NCBI RefSeq assembly: GCF_025753855.1
Contig: NZ_JAOWPT010000001.1
Location: forward strand, 124,001-188,000
Direction: 5' to 3'
Origin: Mesorhizobium sp. ZC-5
GTDB lineage: Bacteria > Pseudomonadota > Alphaproteobacteria > Rhizobiales > Rhizobiaceae
Length of the DNA: 64,000 nt
Position 1 is the first letter of the stretch; the number at the start of each line of letters is the position of its first letter. The notes below the pieces were generated by a model. It did no database searches, had not been told where the DNA came from, and saw only the letters and a program-made list of their open reading frames with translations. Positions 9,836 through 18,528 of the stretch are shown piece by piece. Position numbers and translations under genes: made by a program.

Positions 9836-10459
9836 TCAGTTTCCCGACCGCATGGCGACCGTCGCAATGCCGGCTCCGACCAGCAAGGTACCGCCGGTCT
9901 TGTTGAAGATGCCGATAGCACGCGGGTTGCGCACGACATTGCGTGCCCGCGAAGCGATCAGCGCGTAGCCGAAGGCATTGGCGAAGGCGAGTACCAGGAA
10001 AGTCGCCTCGAAAATCATCATCTGCGTGAAGAAATCCGCCGAACGGTCGAGGAATTGCGGCAGGAAGGCAACGAAGAAGGTGATGCTCTTCGGGTTGAGC
10101 GCGGTTACGAGCCAGGCATGGCCCATCATCTTCGCTGCCGACGCCGCGTCGGTACGCGGTTTTGCATCGAGCGCACCGCCGGCGCGGAACAGTTTGATAC
10201 CGAGATAGATCAGGTAGGCGGCGCCGATCCATTTGAGCAGCGTGAATACGGTGGCCGACGCCATCAGCAGGGCGCCGATGCCGAGCATCGACAAAGTCAT
10301 CGCGGTGAAATCGCCAAGAGCGACGCCAACCGCCATCGGCAGCGCGGTACGCCAGCCCTGGCCGAGCGCGTAGGAAACGACAAGCAGGATGGTCGGTCCG
10401 GGGATGATGAGAAGCACGGCGGAGGCAGCCGCGAATGCTGCCCAGGTTTCGAAGGTCAT
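9836..10459 (-). CDS. LysE/RhtB-family amino-acid exporter
   Basis: Inner-membrane protein of 207 residues with about six membrane spans, of the LysE/RhtB superfamily that exports amino acids or similar metabolites. Family marks are the PGPTILLVVSYALGQG segment near residue 21 and the NPKSITFFVAFLPQF motif near the middle. The frame is open further upstream, but AGGAG six bases before the ATG at 10459 and homology to the usual N-terminus fix the start. It ends beside the terminator shared with the convergent autotransporter gene. The substrate cannot be told from sequence. Confidence 0.88.
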   Translation of the reverse strand: MTFETWAAFAAASAVLLIIPGPTILLVVSYALGQGWRTALPMAVGVALGDFTAMTLSMLGIGALLMASATVFTLLKWIGAAYLIYLGIKLFRAGGALDAKPRTDAASAAKMMGHAWLVTALNPKSITFFVAFLPQFLDRSADFFTQMMIFEATFLVLAFANAFGYALIASRARNVVRNPRAIGIFNKTGGTLLVGAGIATVAMRSGN

Positions 10460-10553
10460 CGGAAACTCCTGTCCAAAGAAAAGGATAAATCCCCGGCTCT
10501 CGACAGTTGTAAAGAGGAAAACGGCGGCGCCGGTCGCTCGTCGTAAACGGCCA

Positions 10554-11282
10554 CTACGGCTTGCTCTCCTCGATATAGCGCCGGGCGATCTCGCGCATCC
10601 TTGCCGCGTCGAAACTTTCGCCGTGACCGCCATGTACGATGCTAACCGGCAGACCCGCGATACGGGCCATGGTCGTGCGGTAGGCATCGCGGTCACTGTC
10701 GGGCAATTCATCGTAGAGTTCATCGTCGTAGATGGCATCGCCGCTGAAGAAGAGGCCGTCGCGCTCATCCAGCAGACCGATCGAGCCCGGCGAATGCCCA
10801 GGCAGGTGCAGTACCCGGAAAACGCGATCTCCCGTTTCCACCACGTCGCCGTCGTCGAGCAAGCGAGCGAGCGGAGCGGGCGTTAGCCGGTATTTTTTCG
10901 CGTTCCATCCGTCTGACGGCTTTGCCGATACCGGATATTTCAGCGCGCGAAATGCATCGGCGTAGGTGACCTTGTCCTCCATGGTCGCAAAGACCTCTGC
11001 CTCGATGCGCGGTCCCGCGCGCTCTGCGAATTCATGCAGCGATCCGACATGATCGACATGAGCATGAGTAGCAACGACGACTACCGGCTTGCCCGGCGTG
11101 AGGTCCAATGCAGCCGACAGAATACCAAGCCCCATCCCGGTATCGACGACGAGGTCTGCGTCCCTTCCTCGCAAATGCCAGATGTTGGACCGGAATATCT
11201 CGTGGACATGCGGCTCATCGAGCACGGTCAGGTCATCTGAGACCTGCCGCTTTCGAAACCAGTTCCTGCCCCCGTCCGTCAT
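10554..11282 (-). CDS. MBL-fold metallo-hydrolase
   Basis: A 242-residue soluble metallo-beta-lactamase-fold hydrolase. The metal-binding motif HxHxDH is intact as THAHVDH (H73, H75, D77, H78), followed by the downstream ligands in LPGHSPGS and FFSGDAIYD and by HGGH near the C-terminus, consistent with a two-metal site. The ATG at 11282 has GGAG seven bases upstream and is preferred over an in-frame ATG at 11312. The substrate is unknown; many such proteins hydrolyse thioesters, lactones or phosphoesters. It is transcribed in the same direction as the LysE gene, about 95 bases before it, and diverges from the L,D-transpeptidase gene. Confidence 0.85.
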   Translation of the reverse strand: MTDGGRNWFRKRQVSDDLTVLDEPHVHEIFRSNIWHLRGRDADLVVDTGMGLGILSAALDLTPGKPVVVVATHAHVDHVGSLHEFAERAGPRIEAEVFATMEDKVTYADAFRALKYPVSAKPSDGWNAKKYRLTPAPLARLLDDGDVVETGDRVFRVLHLPGHSPGSIGLLDERDGLFFSGDAIYDDELYDELPDSDRDAYRTTMARIAGLPVSIVHGGHGESFDAARMREIARRYIEESKP

Positions 11283-11381
11283 GCTGTTCTCCAACGAAGT
11301 TAACGCACGCAACGCCGCGTTCAGTCTTTTTCAACCATGAATCGACATGATCGGATAATTCTCAACTCATGAGGCAACAGC

Positions 11382-12140
11382 GTGTCGCGTAAGTTTTCTG
11401 CGTTCACATCCACCCCACAAACCATTGAAGCGCAAGCTCCGGTCTCCCGCAGGGCGGTATTGACCGGCCTCGGTATCCTCGGCCTCGGCAGTGCCGCCGG
11501 CTGCACCAGCACGTTCGACATGCCGGACATGGGGCTCGACACAACAACGACCGGCACGATCCGGCCGCAGATCAGCGTCGACCGGAACATCACCGACAAC
11601 GGCACGATGTATGCTTCGCTCAACGACAACGGATTCGTTGTGCCCGCCATCCCCTTCGATAAGATCAAGCCGGAGTTCCGCCGCCAGATCGTCGTCGACC
11701 CGACCGGCGAGGCGCCGGGCACGATCGTCGTGAAGCTCAACGAGCGGTATCTCTACTGGGTACAGGAAGGCGGCGACGCCGTCCGCTATGGCGTCGGCAT
11801 CGGCAAGGCCGGGTTTGAATGGAACGGCCGAGCGGTCATCCAATACACCAAGCAATGGCCGACCTGGACACCGCCCAAGGAGATGATCGCGCGCAAGCCG
11901 GAGCTGGTCAAATGGGCGGCTGGCCAACCCGGCGGCCTGGACAACCCGCTGGGCGCGCGTGCGCATTATATTTACAAAGACGATCAGGACACCGGCTATC
12001 GAGTGCATGGCTCGCCCGAATGGTGGACCATCGGCACGCAGGCTTCATCGGGCTGCGTGCGCATGATCAATCAGGACGTCATCGATCTCTACAACCGGGT
12101 CAGGGCCGCACCCGGGAAAGTTCCGATCGTCGTGGCATGA
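11382..12140 (+). CDS. L,D-transpeptidase (YkuD family)
   Basis: Cell-envelope enzyme of 252 residues that should form 3-3 peptidoglycan cross-links or link proteins to peptidoglycan. The N-terminus carries a twin-arginine-like SRRAVL and a hydrophobic stretch ending at GSAAGC, so it is exported; the cysteine could be lipidated, but the lipobox is weak. The catalytic YkuD signature is present as VHGSPEWW...SSGCVRM with the nucleophile at C225. An insertion between His and Cys is normal in the family. It lies 78 bases upstream of the phosphofructokinase gene. Confidence 0.9.
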   Translation: MSRKFSAFTSTPQTIEAQAPVSRRAVLTGLGILGLGSAAGCTSTFDMPDMGLDTTTTGTIRPQISVDRNITDNGTMYASLNDNGFVVPAIPFDKIKPEFRRQIVVDPTGEAPGTIVVKLNERYLYWVQEGGDAVRYGVGIGKAGFEWNGRAVIQYTKQWPTWTPPKEMIARKPELVKWAAGQPGGLDNPLGARAHYIYKDDQDTGYRVHGSPEWWTIGTQASSGCVRMINQDVIDLYNRVRAAPGKVPIVVA

Positions 12141-12218
12141 GGCATTTCCACGCGCCCGGTTGCACCGGCAGATGAGACGCGCGAATGTAACCCAAGCGTC
12201 TCTTCCGGAGGAACCCGC

Positions 12219-13385
12219 ATGCCTCGAACTTTCGTGATCGCACAGGGTGGCGGCCCAACCGCAGTGATCAACCAGACCCTGGCAGGCGCGGTCAGCGAGA
12301 TCGAGCGACGCTACCCCGATGCGAAAATCCTTGGCTCGCGGCATGGCGTGCGCGGCATCCGCGACGGCGACTATGTCGACTTTTCGGACGTCCCGCCAGA
12401 ACGCATGCGGGCGATCGGCAAGACACCTGGTGCGGCACTTGGCAGTACCCGCGACAAACCGGATGCCGCCTATTGCGATCTTGTGCTGAAGGGCCTGCGG
12501 AAGGTCGACGCCGATACGTTCATCTACATCGGCGGCAACGACACGGCGGGAACCCAGCAGATCCTGTCGGACGCAGCCGCCGGCTCCATCGCCTTCGTGC
12601 ACGCGCCGAAGACCATCGACAACGACCTGGTCGAAAACGATCACACGCCGGGCTTCATCTCGGCCGGCGAATTCGTCGCCGGCGCCTTTCGCAGCGTCGA
12701 TCTCGACTTCCGCGCCCTCCCCGGCATCTATGTCGGCATCGTCATGGGGCGTCACGCCGGCTTCCTGACCGCGGCGGCGGCCGCGTGGCGCGACGACGAG
12801 GATGACGGCCCGCACCTCCTCTATGCGCCGGAACGCGCCTTTTCGGTGCCGCGTTTCATCGACGACGTGAAGGCGACGATGGCGAAATACAAGCGTTGTA
12901 TCGTCGCCGTTTCGGAGGGCGTGTCGACCGAGGATGGGCGGGCGCTGGTCGAAAGCCTGGTGCCGGCGGACAAGCTCGAGCGCGACGCACACGGCAACAT
13001 CAAGCTGTCCGGCAGCGATTTGAGCATGGCCTTCGAACGCGCGCTGGCCGAAGGCCTGCCAGGCAAGCGTGCCCGGGTTGATGCGCTGGGCTACATGCCG
13101 CGCGGCTACATTGGCGCGATCAACGAAACCGACGCTCGCGAGGCTTTCGAGGCAGGCGTCTTCGCCGTCGATACCGCCGACCGTGGCGGCGGCTCGGTGG
13201 CGTTGCAGTACGATGGCGGCAAGACCGTGATGCGGCTTGTGCCGCTGTCGAGCGTCGCCGGCAAGACGCGCCACATGCCGGACGGTTTCATGCTGCCCGA
13301 TACGAACCAATTATCGAAAGAGGGCATGGCCTACCTCAACCGGCTGATTCCGATCAAATACGAGATCGGGCGCCCGTTTGTCTGA
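12219..13385 (+). CDS. pfp: Phosphofructokinase, PPi-dependent type
   Basis: Interconverts fructose 6-phosphate and fructose 1,6-bisphosphate; 388 residues, cytoplasmic. The substrate-binding motifs GGGPTAVIN (10-18), GGNDT (about 105-109) and PKTIDND (about 130-136) are clear. In the phosphofructokinase family, an acidic residue in place of the second glycine of GGDGS and a lysine in PKTIDND mark the pyrophosphate-using enzymes, so this is predicted to use PPi rather than ATP. A GGAGG ribosome site precedes the ATG. Genes of this kind are common in Rhizobiales, which otherwise rely on the Entner-Doudoroff route. Confidence 0.88.
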   Translation: MPRTFVIAQGGGPTAVINQTLAGAVSEIERRYPDAKILGSRHGVRGIRDGDYVDFSDVPPERMRAIGKTPGAALGSTRDKPDAAYCDLVLKGLRKVDADTFIYIGGNDTAGTQQILSDAAAGSIAFVHAPKTIDNDLVENDHTPGFISAGEFVAGAFRSVDLDFRALPGIYVGIVMGRHAGFLTAAAAAWRDDEDDGPHLLYAPERAFSVPRFIDDVKATMAKYKRCIVAVSEGVSTEDGRALVESLVPADKLERDAHGNIKLSGSDLSMAFERALAEGLPGKRARVDALGYMPRGYIGAINETDAREAFEAGVFAVDTADRGGGSVALQYDGGKTVMRLVPLSSVAGKTRHMPDGFMLPDTNQLSKEGMAYLNRLIPIKYEIGRPFV

Positions 13386-13482
13386 CAGCGGTCTGCTTGT
13401 TCTTTGCGCACGAGCACGAGATGGCGCGGCGCCGGAAACAGGGATATTGAGCGTCTGACAGCGACACGCCTCGGGGGATGGT

Positions 13483-14289
13483 ATGGGCTCGCATTCTCGC
13501 ACGACGACGTGGCGCCATAGGCTCTACCGGCAGCTTCATCCGACAGCCTGGCACAAAAGAGGCCTCTCGCCGCTGAACAGGAGCATCGCGGTGCTGATCT
13601 GCCTTGGGGTCGCCATGGCGGTTCTGCAAAGCGAACCGGAGATACTCAATGGCCGCGAACGCCTTTTCCGTATCGGCGAAGTGGCCTTTGCCGTCGTTTT
13701 CCTGGTCGAATATCTGGCGCGTCTGTGGATTGCCGCGGAGAACCCCCGCTATGGCCCGGGCTGGCGTGGTGTTGTCCGCTATGTGATTTCGTTTCCGGCA
13801 CTGGTCGACCTGCTGGCGCTCTCGTCTCTCTTCATGACGCTCCTGGGGGGCGAAGGCGTAGTGCTGCGCCTCTTTCGTCTTTCGCGCATGCTGATGCTGG
13901 CGCGGCTCGGCCGCTTCTCAACCGCCATCGGCGCTATCGTCTATGCGGTAAAGTCGCGGCGTTATGAACTGATCATGAGCCTGGCGATCGCGGTGATGCT
14001 GCTCCTGGTGTCCTCGACCTTGCTCTTCATCATCGAGGGGCCGGGCCAGGCGGAGGACTTCGGCAGCATTCCACGCGCCATGTGGTGGTCGATCGCCACG
14101 CTCACCACGGTCGGCTATGGCGATGCCTATCCGATCACCGCCATCGGCAAGGTGGTCGCCGGTCTGACAGCCGTCACCGGCATCGGCCTGATCGCAATGC
14201 CGACCGGTATTCTGGCGGCCGCCTTCAGCGATGCCATCCAGATGCAGCGCAAGGTCCGCGAAGAGAAGGACGCAAAGACAGACGCGTGA
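13483..14289 (+). CDS. Voltage-gated-type potassium channel
   Basis: Inner-membrane ion channel of 268 residues in the Kv superfamily. It has an N-terminal soluble stretch, then about six membrane spans. An S4-like helix carries spaced arginines (LRLFRLSRMLMLARLGRF, about residues 126-143), and the pore loop contains the K+ selectivity filter TTVGYGDAYP at about 207-216. No cyclic-nucleotide-binding domain follows S6; the C-terminus is a short charged tail. The physiological role is not evident from neighbours. Confidence 0.9.
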   Translation: MGSHSRTTTWRHRLYRQLHPTAWHKRGLSPLNRSIAVLICLGVAMAVLQSEPEILNGRERLFRIGEVAFAVVFLVEYLARLWIAAENPRYGPGWRGVVRYVISFPALVDLLALSSLFMTLLGGEGVVLRLFRLSRMLMLARLGRFSTAIGAIVYAVKSRRYELIMSLAIAVMLLLVSSTLLFIIEGPGQAEDFGSIPRAMWWSIATLTTVGYGDAYPITAIGKVVAGLTAVTGIGLIAMPTGILAAAFSDAIQMQRKVREEKDAKTDA

Positions 14290-14334
14290 CCGAAACTGGC
14301 ATGCCTGGCGCAGGAGGCAGCCAGCGCATCGGAA

Positions 14335-15609
14335 TCAGGACGCCAGCGAAGTCCGGCAAGCCTCGGCGCGATCGAGCAGAAGATCGCGCTCCCGCTCATT
14401 GCGGGTCATCGAGGCCGCCTTCAGGAATTCGGCGCGGGCTTCGTCGAAGCGGCCGAGTTTGGACAACAGGTCACCGCGCACGCTGGGCAGAAGGTGATAG
14501 CCTTGCAGGGATCGTTCCGCCTGCAATTGGTCGACAAGGTCGAGCCCCGCGGCCGGGCCGTAAGCCATCGAAATAGCGACCGCCCGATTGAGTTCGACGA
14601 CCGGCGACGGCATCCGTTCGGCAAGCGCGTGGTAGAGCGCGGCGATGCGGCCCCAATCGGTGTCGCCGGCGGTACGCGCCCGTGCATGGCAGGCAGCGAT
14701 CGCCGCCTGCAGCGCGTACGGTCCGCGATCGGGATTGAGCGTTTCGGCGCGATCGACGGATGCAAGCCCGCGACGGATGAACAACTGATCCCAGCGCGCC
14801 CGGTTCTGGTCGAGCAGCAGCACCGGCTCGCCCGACACACCGACACGCGCCTTGAACCGTGACGCCTGGATTTCCATCAGCGCGATCAGGCCATGCACTT
14901 CCGGTTCTTCCGGCATCAGCCCGGCGAGGATACGGCCGAGCCGCAGCGCCTCTTCGCAAAGCTGCGGCCTGATCAGGTCTTCGCCGGCGGTTGCCGAATA
15001 GCCCTCGTTGAATATCAGGTAGAGCACCTCAAGCACCGATGACAGCCGCGCGGCGCGGTCCACACCTCGCGGGACTTCGAAGGCGACATGTGCTTCGGCT
15101 ATCGCCCGTTTTGCCCGCACGATGCGTTGCGCAATGGTCGTTTCAGGAACCAGAAAGGCACGGGCGATTTCTTCGGTTGTCAGGCCTCCAAGCAATCTGA
15201 GCGTCAGCGCCACCCGCGCTTCGGTAGAAAGTGCCGGATGACAGGCGGTGAAGATGAGGCCGAGCAGATCGTCGCCGATATCGTCATCCAGTGCTTCGTC
15301 GATATCGGGTGTGGCGAACTCCTGCTCGATTTCCGCCTCGTACCCCAATTCTCCATGTTTGCGATCGATCATCTTCGCCCGCCGGAAATGGTCGATAGCC
15401 CGGCGCTTGCCGGTCGCCATCAGCCACGCCGCGGGCTTGGCGGGAATGCCAGATACCGGCCACTGCTTGAGCGCGGCGATCATGGCATCCTGTGCGAACT
15501 CCTCGGCAAGCCCGACGTCGCGCACGATTCTTGCCAGGCCGGCGATGATCTTGGCCCGCTCGATTCTCCAGACGGCTTCGATGGCACGATTGGTTTCGAT
15601 GGTCGTCAC
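14335..15609 (-). CDS. ECF42-type RNA polymerase sigma factor with C-terminal TPR-like domain
   Basis: Transcription initiation factor of 424 residues. Sigma region 2 covers about residues 20-90 (AEEFAQDAMIAALKQWP, AAWLMATGKRRAIDHFRR) and region 4 about 120-180 (LTTEEIARAFLVPETTIAQRI, the helix-turn-helix). A 230-residue helical extension follows, as in the ECF42 group (DUF6596 plus TPR-like), which replaces a classical anti-sigma factor as a regulatory element. The start codon appears to be GTG at 15609, because a TAG lies in frame shortly upstream. The gene lies 121 bases after a DGPF/YciI gene on the same strand, the pairing typical of ECF42. Its regulon and signal are not predictable here. 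Confidence 0.88.
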   Translation of the reverse strand: MTTIETNRAIEAVWRIERAKIIAGLARIVRDVGLAEEFAQDAMIAALKQWPVSGIPAKPAAWLMATGKRRAIDHFRRAKMIDRKHGELGYEAEIEQEFATPDIDEALDDDIGDDLLGLIFTACHPALSTEARVALTLRLLGGLTTEEIARAFLVPETTIAQRIVRAKRAIAEAHVAFEVPRGVDRAARLSSVLEVLYLIFNEGYSATAGEDLIRPQLCEEALRLGRILAGLMPEEPEVHGLIALMEIQASRFKARVGVSGEPVLLLDQNRARWDQLFIRRGLASVDRAETLNPDRGPYALQAAIAACHARARTAGDTDWGRIAALYHALAERMPSPVVELNRAVAISMAYGPAAGLDLVDQLQAERSLQGYHLLPSVRGDLLSKLGRFDEARAEFLKAASMTRNERERDLLLDRAEACRTSLAS

Positions 15610-15730
15610 GCAGGCGATCAGACCATCTGCCGGCTACTGCCGCAAGACTTGATGACAAACAGGGGCTCGTCACGCGGGACAACTGGGACTCCCGGACCGT
15701 CTGTCCGGAAGTCCAGCTTTGTGCTCAGTA

Positions 15731-16165
15731 TCAGGACTTGCCCGAAAGCTTCTCCGTCTCGGCACGCAGCCGCTTTTCCTGCTCGCGGATTTCAGGGGTG
15801 ACCGCGTCGCCGAAATCGTCCATGTCGAAGATCTGACGGATTTCGATCTCGGATTCGCCTTCCATCGGATTGGGACAGCGCTTGACCCATTCGATGGCTT
15901 CGTCGAGCGAGCGCACCTGCCAGATCCAGAAACCGGCGATCAGTTCCTTGGTTTCGGCAAACGGCCCGTCGATGACGGAGCGTTTGTCTCCGGAAAAACG
16001 AATGCGCGCGCCCTTCGAACTGGGATGCAGGCCATCGCCCGCCAGCATGATGCCGGCCTTCACCAATTCCTCGTTGTATTTCATCATTGCGGTCAGCAGT
16101 TCCTCTGTCGGCATAATGCCGGCCTCGCTGTCCTTGTTCGCCTTCACGATCACCATGAAACGCAT
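15731..16165 (-). CDS. YciI-family (DGPF-domain) protein
   Basis: A small 144-residue protein of the YCII/DGPF family, with the eponymous motif VIDGPFAETKELIAGFW in the middle and an FMVIVKANKDSEAG start. Members are thought to be small enzymes or binding proteins of dimeric ferredoxin-like fold; the function is not proven. GGGAG lies eight bases before the ATG. Genes of this family sit beside ECF42 sigma factors and are usually their targets, which fits the sigma gene just downstream. Confidence 0.88.
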   Translation of the reverse strand: MRFMVIVKANKDSEAGIMPTEELLTAMMKYNEELVKAGIMLAGDGLHPSSKGARIRFSGDKRSVIDGPFAETKELIAGFWIWQVRSLDEAIEWVKRCPNPMEGESEIEIRQIFDMDDFGDAVTPEIREQEKRLRAETEKLSGKS

Positions 16166-16386
16166 TGTCGTAACTCCCTTTCGAGTTCTGGTTCGGAGCG
16201 GGTTTCAACCTCGCTCTACCGTCACGTCGGTCGGCATCCGGTGAAATCGACAAGCCCGATACATTTTTTTGGTTTTTTATGAGACGAACCGCCAATAGTG
16301 CCGCCAATACGTGATAAACGTACCTATCGCCCGCATTTCCCGAGAAGACTTTTGCAGCGGAACGGCGAAGGCGCAGGAAAATCCAG

Positions 16387-16611
16387 ATGGCAGCCCATCG
16401 TTTTGCAGTTGGCCAGACCGTGCGCCTGAAAGGCAGTTTCGGCATGTCTCCCCATGCGGCCGAAATCTACCGCGTCACCGGCACGTTGCCGGCCAGGGAC
16501 AACTCGCCTCAATACCGAATTCGCAACGACGACGAGCGTCATGAGCGTGTGACGACGGAAGACAACCTCGAAGAAACCGAAACGTCGCCGATTGCGGGCG
16601 CCAGTGAATAG
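16387..16611 (+). CDS. Small conserved hypothetical protein
   Basis: A 74-residue acidic protein without a signal peptide or membrane span. The start, HRFAVGQTVRLKG, looks like a small beta-barrel (SH3/KOW-like) core, and the C-terminus is Glu/Thr-rich. The ATG has AGGAAA upstream. I recall similar short proteins from Rhizobiales genomes but no function. It is divergent from the YciI gene across a 221-base region and convergent with the DUF6481 gene. Confidence 0.65.
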   Translation: MAAHRFAVGQTVRLKGSFGMSPHAAEIYRVTGTLPARDNSPQYRIRNDDERHERVTTEDNLEETETSPIAGASE

Positions 16612-16640
16612 CCCGACCAGCTAATATATCCGCCGCACGA

Positions 16641-16877
16641 CTACGACTTCACCGTTTTGCGCGGCGACTTCTTCTTTACCGGCGCGCCATCGCTTGCCGC
16701 CAGGTCCGCGGCCTCCTTGGCAAGGCGAAGCTCCTTCAGTTTCGACGATTTCGCCTTGCGCCTCTCGGCCTCCGCCGCATGCTCGGCCAGAACGAGATCC
16801 CGCGCCGTCGCCTCACGCTCGGCCTTCCTGAATTTCAGGTCGGCCCTTGCACGCGCTTCCTTCGAATTGTCGGTCAA
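16641..16877 (-). CDS. DUF6481-family small protein
   Basis: A 78-residue, highly charged, helix-forming protein (Lys, Glu, Ala and Arg make up most of it) with a basic C-terminal tail VKKKSPRKTVKS. It matches what I know of the alphaproteobacterial DUF6481 family, of unknown function. Composition suggests a nucleic-acid- or ribosome-associated protein, which is inference. It lies upstream of, and divergent from, rpsU. Confidence 0.7.
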   Translation of the reverse strand: MTDNSKEARARADLKFRKAEREATARDLVLAEHAAEAERRKAKSSKLKELRLAKEAADLAASDGAPVKKKSPRKTVKS

Positions 16878-17084
16878 ATGAGGTTATTCCTTGCGGATGG
16901 CGTGAGAGAAGGCCTGATTGATAGCAGAGAGCGAGCTGGAAATGGGAAATAAGTTGGTAGGCGGGGTGTATTCGCCGCCAAACCTGATACTATTGCCGCT
17001 ACTCAGGTCCGCCAACCCGGCGCACCCTTACCGCTTGCCCCGAATTCGCCAGGCGATCCGGCGCATGCAAAGTCAGGAAAAAAA

Positions 17085-17342
17085 TTGCAGGTATTAGTAC
17101 GCGACAACAATGTCGAACAAGCTATGCGGGTATTGAAGAAGAAGATGCAGCGCGAAGGCGTCTTCCGGGAAATGAAGGCGCGCCGCTCCTACGAGAAGCC
17201 ATCCGAAAAACGCGTCCGTGAAAAGGCCGAAGCTGTCCGCCGCACACGCAAGGCGGCTCGCAAGCAGGCGCAGCGCGAAGGCCTGTTGCCGGCGCCCAAG
17301 AAAAAGATTCTTCCGGCCCGGCCTTCCGCCGCCAAATTCTAA
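17085..17342 (+). CDS. rpsU: 30S ribosomal protein S21, TTG start
   Basis: Small-subunit ribosomal protein S21 (85 residues), which acts in mRNA selection near the anti-Shine-Dalgarno site. The sequence [20 protein letters not shown] and the [16 protein letters not shown] motif are diagnostic. The C-terminal basic extension beyond the usual 70 residues is common in Rhizobiales. The start codon is TTG (17085) with AGGAAAA just upstream; no ATG or GTG in frame fits the conserved N-terminus. It is one of several S21 copies typical of this order, often cold- or stress-regulated. A GC-rich hairpin follows the stop. Confidence 0.93.
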   Translation: MQVLVRDNNVEQAMRVLKKKMQREGVFREMKARRSYEKPSEKRVREKAEAVRRTRKAARKQAQREGLLPAPKKKILPARPSAAKF

Positions 17343-17349
17343 GCTCGAA

Positions 17350-17368
17350 GGGGCCGTCCTGCGGCCCC
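17350..17368 (+). terminator. GC hairpin after rpsU
   Basis: Inverted repeat GGGGCCG / CGGCCCC with a five-base loop, eight bases after the rpsU stop codon. There is no U-tract, so it may be a weak terminator or an mRNA-end stabiliser. Confidence 0.5.
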
Positions 17369-17484
17369 CGCCGACAAGTGGATCGTGACCGCTGAAGCGT
17401 ATGTTGAGGCGGAATGGAATTTTGTGCGTCTCGTTGCGACCGTCGGCCCTCTCCGGAAGGCGGCTTCTCTCACAGGACAGGGCG

Positions 17485-17661
17485 ATGATCATTTTCAAGA
17501 AGAAGCCGGAAACGACCGCTCCGAAGCCGGCTCAATCAGCACCAATCGTCGGCGCCCAGCCTTCCGTCGAAGAGACCGAGGCCGCTCGCCATACAAAGCC
17601 CGACAGCGACGGCAAGCGCCGCCGCAAGCGGCAGACCGCTGAGGACAACCGGCTTCTCTGA
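17485..17661 (+). CDS. Small hypothetical protein
   Basis: A 58-residue, very polar protein that begins MIIFKKKPETTAPKP and ends in a basic RRRKRQTAEDNRLL stretch. There is no signal peptide or membrane span, and it is probably disordered. The ATG at 17485 has AGGACAGG a few bases upstream; an in-frame start at 17401 has no support. It follows rpsU on the same strand. I do not recognise a family. Confidence 0.5.
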   Translation: MIIFKKKPETTAPKPAQSAPIVGAQPSVEETEAARHTKPDSDGKRRRKRQTAEDNRLL

Positions 17662-17747
17662 TCGAGGCCAGCGAACTCGATTGCCGCCGGCGGCCAAACC
17701 AGTCCGCCGACGCTTAGAGCAAGCTGCCCCGCTGGTAGTCGCGAAAC

Positions 17748-18518
17748 TCACACCCAGCCGCCATCGACGATAAAATTCTGCGCGGAGCACATTCGCGAAT
17801 CGTCTGATGCCAGGAATAGCGCCATGCGGGCGATGTCGTCAGGCATGACGCGGCCGGCCAGGCACTGGCTCCTGTCGATCAGCTCATTGGCGGAGTCATC
17901 CACCCACAGATCGAGCTGGCGTTTGGTCATCACCCATCCCGGCACCAGCGTGTTGACCCTGATTCCATGCTTGCCGAGATCGCGGGCAAAGGAACGTGTC
18001 AGGCCGTGTGTAGCGGCTTTCGATGCCGCGTAGCCGGGATAGCCGCCACTCGCCGTCATCCAGCCGACCGAGCCGAAATTCACGATCGAGCCGTTCCCGG
18101 CGGCGATCATGCCGGGCGCCACCGCCTGGATGGCGAAAAAGGCGTGGCGCAGATTGACCGCGACCCGCGCGTCGAAATATTCGGGTGTCACTTCGCGCCA
18201 GTCGTGGCGCGTGTCGTTGGCGGCATTGTTAACGAGAGCCAGCGTCGGGCCATGAATGGCCTCGATCTCGCCTATCGCGGCATGGTAGGCATCGATATCG
18301 GTCACGTCGCAACGGCGAAACTGGACGAGGCCACCGGATGCCTTCAGTTGCGCGGCAAGCGCGTTGCCATCGTCCCCGGCGAGATCGACGAAGCCAACCC
18401 TGGCGCCTTGCGCTGCGAAAGCCCGCACCAGTGCTTCGCCGATGCCGGTAGCACCACCCGAGACGAGAACGGGGCGACCCTGAAGGCTAGGATAGATGGC
18501 GCTGGCGTCGGCGGTCAT
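17748..18518 (-). CDS. SDR-family oxidoreductase, probable sugar dehydrogenase
   Basis: NAD(P)-dependent short-chain dehydrogenase of 256 residues. The Rossmann motif SGGATGIGEALV lies near residue 20, NNAA in the middle, and the catalytic YAASK motif (Tyr/Lys) near residue 156, with an upstream serine in NFGSVGW. It follows gguC by only about 10 bases and is the last gene of the chvE-gguABC operon, so oxidation of the imported aldose (arabinose or galactose) or of a derivative is likely but unproven. A GTG at 18524 is in frame, but the GAGG spacing favours ATG at 18518. Confidence 0.85.
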   Translation of the reverse strand: MTADASAIYPSLQGRPVLVSGGATGIGEALVRAFAAQGARVGFVDLAGDDGNALAAQLKASGGLVQFRRCDVTDIDAYHAAIGEIEAIHGPTLALVNNAANDTRHDWREVTPEYFDARVAVNLRHAFFAIQAVAPGMIAAGNGSIVNFGSVGWMTASGGYPGYAASKAATHGLTRSFARDLGKHGIRVNTLVPGWVMTKRQLDLWVDDSANELIDRSQCLAGRVMPDDIARMALFLASDDSRMCSAQNFIVDGGWV

Positions 18519-18528
18519 CGGCACCGCC

